Positions 1-7,484 of a DNA stretch of 64,000 nucleotides are shown in pieces. This DNA comes from Stutzerimonas stutzeri (lineage in GTDB: Bacteria > Pseudomonadota > Gammaproteobacteria > Pseudomonadales > Pseudomonadaceae). The position numbers and the translations under genes were made by a program. How positions within the stretch are numbered: the stretch's first letter is position 1; each line of letters begins with the position of its first letter. The notes beneath the pieces were generated by a model. That model was not told the origin of the DNA and searched no databases. It worked only from the letters and a program-made list of their open reading frames with translations. The DNA lies in contig NZ_CP046902.1 of assembly GCF_009789555.1 (NCBI RefSeq), positions 2,496,001 through 2,560,000 of the forward strand, written 5' to 3'.

Positions 1-319
1 GCTTTCGGCCGGAGGGCCGATCATGCACCCGCGTCTGGATGCCATCGTCATCGTGCCGATGTACCCACACACCTTGTCCAGCCGACCGATCGTGGTGGAC
101 GGCAACAGTGAGCTGAAAATCGTGGTTTCGCCGAACATGCAGATCTATCCGCAGGTCTCGTGTGACGGCCAGAACCACTTCACCTGCGCGCCGGGCGATA
201 CCGTCACGGTGCGCAAGAAGCCGCAGAAGCTGCACCTGATCCACCCGCTCGACCACAACTACTACGAGGTTTGCCGTACCAAGCTCGGCTGGGGCAGTCG
301 CCTCGGTGGGGGCGAATAG
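1..319 (+). CDS. nadK: NAD kinase, C-terminal part (truncated by window edge)
   Basis: Frame opens at base 2 and runs to TAG at 317-319, giving about 105 residues. The reading LSAGGPIMHP followed by VVDGNSELKI is the conserved C-terminal half of ATP-NAD kinases, which phosphorylate NAD to NADP in the cytoplasm. The GGPI stretch belongs to the NAD-binding region of the family. The N-terminal half with the GGDG motif lies outside the window, so catalytic completeness cannot be judged. The stop codon overlaps the GTG start of the next gene, so it probably begins a co-transcribed string continuing into the phosphoesterase and rhomboid genes. Confidence 0.93.
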   Translation, partial: LSAGGPIMHPRLDAIVIVPMYPHTLSSRPIVVDGNSELKIVVSPNMQIYPQVSCDGQNHFTCAPGDTVTVRKKPQKLHLIHPLDHNYYEVCRTKLGWGSRLGGGE

Positions 320-1278
320 TGATCCTCGACCCGGCGCGCGCCTACGACCTCATCGGGGACGTGCACGGTTGCGCCCGTACCCTGGCGCGCCTGCTCGATC
401 AGCTTGGCTACAGCCAGCATCAGGGCGTCTGGCAGCATCCACGGCGGCAGGTGATCTTCCTCGGTGACATCATCGACCGTGGTCCGCGCATCCGCGAGGC
501 GCTGCATCTGGTGCACGACATGGTCGAGGCCGGGCACGCCTACTGCATCATGGGCAATCACGAATTCAACGCGTTGGGGTGGTACACGCCCGCTCCGCCG
601 CAAAGCGGCAAGCGCTTCGTCCGTGAGCACACGCCGCGCTATGAGATGTTGCTGCAACAGACATTCGAGCAATTCGAGCGCTATCCGGACGAATGGCAGG
701 CCATGCGCGACTGGTTCATGGAGCTGCCGTTGTTTCTCGAGTGCGAGCGCTTCCGCGTCGTTCATGCCTGCTGGGATACCGCAGTGATCGACCCGCTGCG
801 TCAGCGCTTGCGGCACGGTTGCGTCGATCTCGAGTTTCTGCGTGACGCCGCTTTTTCCGACGGCTTCGCTGCCAAGGCGCTGGATCGCCTGCTGCGCGGC
901 ACAGACATGCCGCTGCCCGAGGGCCTGACGCTGACCAGCGCCGAGGGCTTTACCCGCAGCTTCTTCCGCACCAAGTTCTGGGAAGAAAATCCCAAGACCT
1001 ACGGCGATATCGTGTTTCAGCCCGACGGGCTGCCGGAAAAAGCGGCCCGCCTGCCGCTCAGCGAGAGTCAGAAGAGCCGCTTGTTCCTCTACGGCCCCGA
1101 CGAGCCGCTGTTGTTCGTCGGGCATTACTGGCGTAGCGGTGAGCCCGCTCCCATACGCCACAACCTGGCGTGCCTGGATTACAGCGCGGTGAAATTCGGC
1201 AAGCTGGTGGCCTACCGGCTCGATCAGGAAACCCGACTCGACCCGGCGAAGTTCGTCTGGGTGAACGTGGAGCGCTAG
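319..1278 (+). CDS. Calcineurin-like metallophosphoesterase
   Basis: A 319-residue cytoplasmic protein with the metal-binding signature of the calcineurin-like phosphoesterase fold: GDVHG at residues 13-17, GDIIDRG at 49-55 and GNHE at 79-82, with later histidines in HACWD (about 156) and GHYW near the C-terminus. Such enzymes hydrolyse phosphoesters at a two-metal centre; the substrate here is unknown, with protein phosphoserine/threonine or nucleotides both possible. The chosen start is GTG at 319, which overlaps the nadK stop, because residues before it are not family-like and the motif spacing then matches. The ATG of the rhomboid gene follows the stop with no gap, so translational coupling is likely. 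Confidence 0.85.
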   Translation: MILDPARAYDLIGDVHGCARTLARLLDQLGYSQHQGVWQHPRRQVIFLGDIIDRGPRIREALHLVHDMVEAGHAYCIMGNHEFNALGWYTPAPPQSGKRFVREHTPRYEMLLQQTFEQFERYPDEWQAMRDWFMELPLFLECERFRVVHACWDTAVIDPLRQRLRHGCVDLEFLRDAAFSDGFAAKALDRLLRGTDMPLPEGLTLTSAEGFTRSFFRTKFWEENPKTYGDIVFQPDGLPEKAARLPLSESQKSRLFLYGPDEPLLFVGHYWRSGEPAPIRHNLACLDYSAVKFGKLVAYRLDQETRLDPAKFVWVNVER

Positions 1279-2154
1279 ATGGTCGTAGTAGAGGCGTTGC
1301 GCCTGCCGTTGTCAGAAGACCTGAGTGGTTTCATCGCATTGCTGCGGCGCCTGCAGGTGCCTTGTCGGGTATCCGAAGAAGCGGGCGAGCAGGTGCTGCG
1401 AGTGCCGGCCGAAACCGCCGAGCAGGTGCGCGAGCTGTATCGACGCTATCCGCAAGGCGACGGAGCCGTCGTGGCTGAGCAACCGGTGCGCCGCGGTGGC
1501 GGTTTCCTCGCGAGCCTGCGCCGTAGCCCGTTGACCGCAGCGGTCCTGCTGTTGACGTTCGTCGCCGCCGCCATCACCTTGCTTGGCGAAAATTTCGACA
1601 CCATCCGCTGGTTGAGCTTCAGTGATTTTCGCATCGACGGCGAATACGCCTATTTCGCCACGCTCGAGCAAACGCTCGCCGCCGGACAATGGTGGCGGCT
1701 GGTCACGCCGATCTTCGTCCACTTTGGCTTCCTTCACTTGGCGATGAACGCCATGTGGTACTGGGAGCTTGGCCGGCGCATCGAGTACCGCCAGGGTGCC
1801 TTGATGCTGTTGGGGCTGACCCTGGCGTTTGGCGTCGTTTCCAACCTGTCGCAATACGTGTTCGGTGGTCCCGGCATTTTTGGTGGCCTGTCCGGTGTGC
1901 TCTACGGACTGCTCGGGCATTGCTGGCTGTACCAGAAGTTGTCGCCGGACGAGGCCTACCGCCTGCCGCCCGGCGTGGTCGTGCTGATGTTGATCTGGCT
2001 GGTGGTTTGCCTGACCGGCGTGATCGAACTGGTGAGCTTCGGCGCGCTGGCGATTGCCAATGCTGCCCACGTCGGCGGCCTGGCCGCCGGATGCCTGACC
2101 GGTATCCTCGGCGGCATGCTGTCGCGTCGCAGGGCTGCGCGGCGGCGCAGTTGA
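1279..2154 (+). CDS. glpG: Rhomboid family intramembrane serine protease (GlpG-like)
   Basis: A 291-residue membrane protein. The first ~75 residues form a small soluble domain like the cytoplasmic domain of GlpG. A membrane core follows from about residue 85. Catalytic elements are visible: HFGFLHLAMN with His153 and Asn157 in the oxyanion region, GLSG at 203-206 with nucleophile Ser205, and the partner His264 in NAAHVGGLAAG. Rhomboids cleave membrane-spanning substrates within the bilayer; the physiological substrate is not indicated. It begins immediately after the stop of the phosphoesterase gene. A short Arg-rich tail (RRRAARRRS) ends the protein on the cytoplasmic side. Confidence 0.9.
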   Translation: MVVVEALRLPLSEDLSGFIALLRRLQVPCRVSEEAGEQVLRVPAETAEQVRELYRRYPQGDGAVVAEQPVRRGGGFLASLRRSPLTAAVLLLTFVAAAITLLGENFDTIRWLSFSDFRIDGEYAYFATLEQTLAAGQWWRLVTPIFVHFGFLHLAMNAMWYWELGRRIEYRQGALMLLGLTLAFGVVSNLSQYVFGGPGIFGGLSGVLYGLLGHCWLYQKLSPDEAYRLPPGVVVLMLIWLVVCLTGVIELVSFGALAIANAAHVGGLAAGCLTGILGGMLSRRRAARRRS

Positions 2155-2225
2155 AAGGTCGATCGGGTTTTCCTTTAAGCGTCGGCGCTCGGTAGAATGC
2201 TCGCTTGTTTCCCCGGGAGCCGGTC

Positions 2226-2501
2226 ATGTCGTCCTTTATCGAAGCCATCGAAAACATCACCCCTGAAATCTACGAAAGCCTCAAGACCGCCGTCGAGCTG
2301 GGCAAGTGGAACGATGGTCGCAAGCTGACCCCTGAGCAGAAGGAAATCTGTCTCGGTGCGATGACCGCCTGGGAAATCCAGAACCTGCCCGAAGAACAGC
2401 GCACCGGCTACATGGGCGGCCAGGAATGCGCCTCCAAGAGCAAGAACAAGGCGCCGATCGATACCAGCCTGTTCGCGCCGGCTTCCGGGACCCGTCACTG
2501 A
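2226..2501 (+). CDS. DUF1315 family protein
   Basis: A 91-residue small acidic protein that I match to the DUF1315 (YeaC-like) family by the N-terminal block SFIEAIENITPEIYESLKTA and the segment GKWNDGRKLTPEQKE. No enzymatic function is known to me. There is no signal peptide or membrane segment. The ATG at 2226 is preceded by GGGAG, and the stop (TGA) shares a base with the ATG of the next gene, so the two are probably translated together. Pseudomonads keep this pair next to the rhomboid gene, which argues for a housekeeping role rather than recent acquisition. Confidence 0.8.
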   Translation: MSSFIEAIENITPEIYESLKTAVELGKWNDGRKLTPEQKEICLGAMTAWEIQNLPEEQRTGYMGGQECASKSKNKAPIDTSLFAPASGTRH

Positions 2502-3334
2502 TGCTCGAACTGGGACGCGGCGCACTGAGCAAAATGTCGGTGCAACTCGGCGCGCCAGCGCAATATGCCTTCTGCCTCGATGACCAGCGGGTGCCGGTCA
2601 ACCCGCTGATCGGCAAGACGCTGCGGCTCGAAAACCTCGGCGCCATTCATTGCAGCCACTGCGGTCGCAAGACCAACAAGAGCTTCAGCCAGGGCTATTG
2701 CTACCCGTGCTTCAAGAAGCTGCCGCAGTGCGACATCTGCATCATGAGCCCGGAAAAATGCCATCACGACTTCGGCACCTGCCGCGATCCGCAGTGGGGC
2801 ATGGACTTCTGCATGACCGATCATGTGGTCTACCTGGCCAATTCGTCGGGCATCAAGGTGGGCATCACCCGCGCCACGCAACTGCCGACGCGCTGGCTCG
2901 ACCAGGGCGCGAGCCAGGCGCTGCCGATCATGCGCGTCGCCACCCGCCAGCAATCGGGCATGGTCGAAGACCTGTTGCGCAGCCAGGTGGCTGATCGTAC
3001 CAATTGGCGTGCGCTGCTCAAGGGCGATGCCGAACCGATCGACCTGGTCGAGATCCGTGAGCGGATTTTCGATGCCTGCGCCGAGGGCCTGCGCGGTCTC
3101 CAGCAGCGCTATGGCTTGCAGGCGATCCAGCCGCTGGCCGATGCCGAAGCAGTGGAAATCCGCTATCCGGTCGACGCCTACCCAACCAAGATCGTCAGTC
3201 TCGATCTGGAAAAGACACCGGTGGTCGAAGGCACCCTGCGCGGCATCAAGGGTCAATACCTGATCCTCGATACGGGTGTGATCAACATTCGCAAATTCAC
3301 TGCCTATCAGATTGCTGCAAGCAGCAACGCATAA
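2501..3334 (+). CDS. DUF2797 protein with zinc-ribbon-like cysteines
   Basis: A 277-residue cytoplasmic protein. Cysteine pairs CSHC (51-54), CYPC (67-70) and CDIC (77-80), with Cys87 and Cys94, suggest one or two zinc sites. They are followed by VYLANSSGIKVGITR near residue 110 and then an RWLDQGAS block. That hydrophobic-strand, glycine, KVGITR arrangement is reminiscent of GIY-YIG or T5orf172 nuclease folds, but this is an inference from short motifs. Function is unknown. ATG 2501 overlaps the DUF1315 stop (TGATG). The next gene, pepN, starts 105 bp later, and no clear terminator is seen between them. Confidence 0.8.
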   Translation: MLELGRGALSKMSVQLGAPAQYAFCLDDQRVPVNPLIGKTLRLENLGAIHCSHCGRKTNKSFSQGYCYPCFKKLPQCDICIMSPEKCHHDFGTCRDPQWGMDFCMTDHVVYLANSSGIKVGITRATQLPTRWLDQGASQALPIMRVATRQQSGMVEDLLRSQVADRTNWRALLKGDAEPIDLVEIRERIFDACAEGLRGLQQRYGLQAIQPLADAEAVEIRYPVDAYPTKIVSLDLEKTPVVEGTLRGIKGQYLILDTGVINIRKFTAYQIAASSNA

Positions 3335-3439
3335 GCTTCAAGGCTTGTGGGTGGATCCTGTTCGATCGATCCACCAACTGAACCATTGACGCGCAACCTC
3401 CAGCTCACCGCTTGAAGTTGCCATGAAGAGGCCAACCCG

Positions 3440-6097
3440 ATGCGCACCGAACAACCGAAAGTCATTCATCTCAAGGATTACCAGGCGCCCGAGTACCTGA
3501 TCGATGAAACCCATCTGACCTTCGAACTCTACGAGGACCGCACACTGGTCCATGCGCAACTGGTGATGCGCCGCAACCCGGACGCCGGTGCGGGGTTGCC
3601 GCCGCTCGAATTGCACGGCCAGGACCTCGAACTGCTGTCGCTTTCGATCAATGACCGCTCGCTTGGCCTGGGTGAGTACGAGGTGGCCGGGGAGTGCCTG
3701 ACCCTGCAGCCCGACAGCGCCAGCTTTACCCTCGACAGCACGGTAGTGATTCACCCGGAAAGCAACACCGCGCTGGAAGGGTTGTACAAATCGGGCAGCA
3801 TGTTCTGCACCCAATGCGAGGCCGAGGGTTTTCGCAAGATCACCTACTACCTTGACCGTCCGGACGTGATGAGCACATTCACCACCACGGTCAGTGCCGA
3901 GAAGCAGGCCTATCCGATCCTGCTCTCCAACGGCAATCCACTCGCCAGCGGCGAAGAGGAGGATGGCCGCCATTGGGTCACCTGGGAAGACCCCTTCAGG
4001 AAACCGGCCTATCTGTTCGCGCTGGTGGCCGGCGATCTCTGGTGCGTCGAGGACAGCTTCACCACCATGAGCGGTCGCGACGTCGCGCTGCGCATCTATG
4101 TCGAGCCCGAGAATATCGACAAGTGCCAGCACGCCATGGACAGCCTGAAAAAATCCATGAAGTGGGACGAGCAGGCCTACGGACGCGAATACGATCTGGA
4201 TATCTTCATGATCGTCGCGGTCAACGATTTCAACATGGGCGCCATGGAAAACAAGGGCCTCAACATCTTCAACTCCAGCGCCGTGCTGGCGCGGGCCGAG
4301 ACGGCGACTGACGCCGCGCACCAGCGCGTCGAGGCGATCGTCGCCCACGAGTATTTCCACAACTGGTCAGGCAACCGCGTAACCTGCCGCGACTGGTTCC
4401 AGCTGTCGCTCAAGGAAGGGTTTACCGTTTTCCGCGATGCGCAGTTCAGTGCCGACATGAACTCGCCAACGGTCAAGCGCGTCGAAGACGTGTCCTACCT
4501 GCGCACCCATCAGTTCGCCGAAGACGCCGGCCCGATGGCCCACTCGGTGCGCCCGGAATCCTTCATCGAAATTTCCAACTTCTACACCCTGACCGTGTAC
4601 GAGAAGGGCGCCGAAGTGGTGCGCATGATCCAGACGCTGCTGGGCGCGGAGGGTTTTCGCAAGGGCAGCGACCTGTATTTCGAGCGCCATGACGGCCAGG
4701 CGGTCACAGTCGACGATTTCGTCAAAGCCATGGAAGACGCCAACGGCGCCGACCTGACCCAGTTCAAGCGCTGGTACAGCCAGGCAGGTACGCCGCGCCT
4801 GGCCGTCAGCGAGCAGTACGATGCGGCCGGCAAGACCTATACGCTGACCTTCCGCCAGAGCTGCCCCGCGACTCCGGGGCAAAGCGAGAAGCAGCCATTC
4901 GTGATTCCGGTCTCGCTGGGCTTGCTCGATGGCCAGGGCACCGAGATCGCGCTGCGCCTGCAGGGCGAGGACGCGGCGGTCGGGACGAGCCGTGTGCTGG
5001 CGGTCGATCAGGCCGAGCAGAGCTTCACCTTCGTCGACGTCGCCGAACAACCGTTGCCCTCGCTGTTGCGCGGATTTTCCGCGCCGGTGAAGCTGGAGTT
5101 CCCCTATAGCCGCGATCAGCTGATGTTCCTCATGCAGCATGATTCCGATGGCTTCAACCGCTGGGAGGCGGGCCAGCAGTTGTCCGTGCAAGTGCTGCAG
5201 GAAATGATCGGCCAGCATCAGCGTGGCGAAGCGCTGCAGCTTGACCCGCGTCTGGTCGAGGCGTTGCGCAGCCTGTTGCAGGATGAGTCGCTCGATCCGG
5301 CCATGGTCGCCGAAATGCTCTCGTTGCCCAGCGAAGCCTACCTCACGGAAATCAGCACCGTGGCAGATGTCGATGCCATCCATGCGGCGCGTGATTTCGC
5401 GCGTGAGCGCATCGCCACGGCGTTGTTCGATCTTCTCTGGGCGCGTTACCAGGCCAATCGCGATGTATCACGCCAGACGACTTATATCGCCGAAGCGGGT
5501 CACTTCGCACGACGTGCGCTGCAGAACATCGCACTGTCCTACCTGATGCTCAGCGGCACGCCGGAAGTGGTCGCCGCCTGTGTCGAACAGTTCGAGCAGG
5601 CGGACAACATGACCGAGCGCCTGACCGCCTTGGCTGTGTTGGTCAACTCCACCTATGCCGCCGAGCGCGACAAGGCGCTCGAAGCCTTCGCCGAGCATTT
5701 CAAGGACAACCCGCTGGTGATGGATCAGTGGTTCAGCGTGCAGGCCGGCAATACCCAACCGGGCGGCCTGGAGCGTGTCCAGCAGCTGATGCAGCACCCG
5801 GCGTTCACGTTGAAGAACCCGAACAAGGTCCGCGCATTGATCGGTGCCTTCGCCAATCAGAACCTGGTCAATTTCCACCGGGCGGACGGCGGCGGTTACC
5901 GCTTCCTGGCCGATCAGGTGATCACGCTCAACACGCTCAACCCGCAGATCGCCTCGCGCCTTCTGGCACCGCTGACCCGCTGGCGCAAGTATGACGCCAG
6001 CCGTCAGGGCCTGATGAAGGCCGAGCTGGAGCGGATTCTGGCCTCTGGCGAGCTGTCCAGCGACGTCTATGAGGTGGTCAGCAAGAGCCTCGCCTGA
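3440..6097 (+). CDS. pepN: Aminopeptidase N (M1 family)
   Basis: An 885-residue cytoplasmic zinc metallopeptidase that removes N-terminal residues from peptides late in protein turnover. The exopeptidase motif GAMEN is at about residue 267. The zinc motif HEYFH lies at 303-307 with the downstream Glu in SLKEG, the M1 HExxH-x18-E pattern. Length matches gammaproteobacterial PepN, and the four-domain layout (N-terminal beta, catalytic, small beta, C-terminal helical) is implied. Start ATG 3440 follows AAGAGG. A hairpin terminator lies 40 bp downstream, so the transcription unit ends here. Confidence 0.96.
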   Translation: MRTEQPKVIHLKDYQAPEYLIDETHLTFELYEDRTLVHAQLVMRRNPDAGAGLPPLELHGQDLELLSLSINDRSLGLGEYEVAGECLTLQPDSASFTLDSTVVIHPESNTALEGLYKSGSMFCTQCEAEGFRKITYYLDRPDVMSTFTTTVSAEKQAYPILLSNGNPLASGEEEDGRHWVTWEDPFRKPAYLFALVAGDLWCVEDSFTTMSGRDVALRIYVEPENIDKCQHAMDSLKKSMKWDEQAYGREYDLDIFMIVAVNDFNMGAMENKGLNIFNSSAVLARAETATDAAHQRVEAIVAHEYFHNWSGNRVTCRDWFQLSLKEGFTVFRDAQFSADMNSPTVKRVEDVSYLRTHQFAEDAGPMAHSVRPESFIEISNFYTLTVYEKGAEVVRMIQTLLGAEGFRKGSDLYFERHDGQAVTVDDFVKAMEDANGADLTQFKRWYSQAGTPRLAVSEQYDAAGKTYTLTFRQSCPATPGQSEKQPFVIPVSLGLLDGQGTEIALRLQGEDAAVGTSRVLAVDQAEQSFTFVDVAEQPLPSLLRGFSAPVKLEFPYSRDQLMFLMQHDSDGFNRWEAGQQLSVQVLQEMIGQHQRGEALQLDPRLVEALRSLLQDESLDPAMVAEMLSLPSEAYLTEISTVADVDAIHAARDFARERIATALFDLLWARYQANRDVSRQTTYIAEAGHFARRALQNIALSYLMLSGTPEVVAACVEQFEQADNMTERLTALAVLVNSTYAAERDKALEAFAEHFKDNPLVMDQWFSVQAGNTQPGGLERVQQLMQHPAFTLKNPNKVRALIGAFANQNLVNFHRADGGGYRFLADQVITLNTLNPQIASRLLAPLTRWRKYDASRQGLMKAELERILASGELSSDVYEVVSKSLA

Positions 6098-6138
6098 GGC
6101 TCGATCCGAGGGCCTCGGGCTGACCGATGAGCCTTTTT

Positions 6139-6170
6139 GAATCCCGCGCCTCGTCGCGGGATTTCTTTTT
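6139..6170 (+). terminator. Intrinsic terminator after pepN
   Basis: AATCCCGCG and CGCGGGATT form a 9-bp stem with a 6-base loop, followed by TTCTTTTT. The following 200 bp to the YCF48 gene carry no ORF of note and presumably hold its promoter, but no convincing -35/-10 pair was identified. Confidence 0.85.
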
Positions 6171-6377
6171 ACGGCGGCCTCGATCACCGGCGTGCAAGCG
6201 AAACACAATTCGCCTCGAACCCCCATGCCATAAGGCGTGCCTATCGGGCAACATCAATCAGCCTGGCTTAACAAAACATAACGTCCATTCAATTGCCGCC
6301 GCTTTCGAAAGCCCTATAGCATGGCCCAGCTTGATACCAAGCTCAGGCCTTACCTAATAAGAATAAAGGGGGTATGT

Positions 6378-7472
6378 ATGAGTGAGCCCGTCATGTGGCG
6401 CACCCAATTCGGCCGTGCGGCAAGATCGCTTCGCACGCCGATGTTCAGCAGTCGCTCATCGCTGGCAAGAACACTCTCGCTCTGCAGTGCGCTCTCGATT
6501 CTGGTTCTGGTCGCCGCACCGGCTCAAGCGCAAGGCGCGGCAGAGCCAGGCGCGCGTTATGCGATCGAATCGAACAAAGCCGCCACCTCACTTCTGCTCG
6601 ATGTCGCCTATGCCGGCGCGCGACTGGTCGCGGCCGGGGACCGGGGGCACATTCTCTATTCCGATGATGGCGGCACCCGTTGGATGCAGGCCAAGGTGCC
6701 GACGCGGCAGTTGCTCACCGCGGTTTACTTCGCCGACGACAAGCATGGGTGGGCGGTCGGTCACGACGCGTTGATCCTGGCGACCAATGACGGCGGCGAA
6801 ACCTGGAGCCGACAGTACGAAAATCGCGAAGGCGAGGTGCCGCTGCTGGATGTCTGGTTCGAAAACCCCCAACACGGTTTCGCGACGGGTGCCTACGGCG
6901 TGCTGCTGGAAACCATTGACGGCGGCCAGAACTGGGAAGACGTCGCCGACCGCCTCGACAACGAGGACGGCACGCACCTCAACGCCATCGCGCAAATCCC
7001 CGGCTCCGGTCTGTTCATCGTCGGTGAAATGGGCGGCATGTTCCGTTCGACCGATATGGGCGAGACCTGGGAGCGCGTCGAGTCGCCTTATCAAGGGTCG
7101 TTCTTCGGCGTCGTCGGCGGGGGCGAGCCCGGTGTGGTCGTGGCGTTCGGCCTGCGCGGTCATCTGTTCCGTTCTACCGATTTCGGAGACAGCTGGCAGC
7201 CGATCGAACTGCTCGACGGCGGTGAGGCACTCGAGTCCGGGCTGGCGGACGGCAACCTGCTGCCCGACGGGCGCATCGTGGTGGTCGGACACGGCGGCAC
7301 GGTACTGAGCAGCGAGGACAAAGGGCAGAGTTTCAAACTGTTCAGCCGGCCGGATCGCCGGTCGCTGTCAGGCGTCGTCGCCAACCCGGAGGGCAACCTG
7401 GTCCTCGTTGGGCAAAGCGGCGTAAGGGTCGTCTCGCCGAGCGGCGCGAACCTGCCCGTAAAACAACAATAA
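6378..7472 (+). CDS. YCF48-type beta-propeller exported protein
   Basis: A 364-residue protein. An N-terminal hydrophobic stretch around residues 36-52, ending APAQAQG, looks like a signal peptide, so the mature part is periplasmic. It is followed by repeats of the BNR/YCF48 type: YSDDGGTRW, ATNDGGETW, ETIDGGQNW, RSTDMGETW, RSTDFGDSW and SSEDKGQSF. These six or seven Asp-box blades make a beta-propeller resembling the YCF48/HCF136 photosystem assembly family and sialidase-like propellers. The RND exporter starts 12 bp downstream, so the two are co-transcribed and the propeller may be a periplasmic partner of the exporter. ATG 6378 was chosen for its GGGGG ribosome-binding site; ATG 6321 is upstream in frame but poorly placed. 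Confidence 0.82.
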   Translation: MSEPVMWRTQFGRAARSLRTPMFSSRSSLARTLSLCSALSILVLVAAPAQAQGAAEPGARYAIESNKAATSLLLDVAYAGARLVAAGDRGHILYSDDGGTRWMQAKVPTRQLLTAVYFADDKHGWAVGHDALILATNDGGETWSRQYENREGEVPLLDVWFENPQHGFATGAYGVLLETIDGGQNWEDVADRLDNEDGTHLNAIAQIPGSGLFIVGEMGGMFRSTDMGETWERVESPYQGSFFGVVGGGEPGVVVAFGLRGHLFRSTDFGDSWQPIELLDGGEALESGLADGNLLPDGRIVVVGHGGTVLSSEDKGQSFKLFSRPDRRSLSGVVANPEGNLVLVGQSGVRVVSPSGANLPVKQQ

Positions 7473-7484
7473 GCCGGAGCCAAC

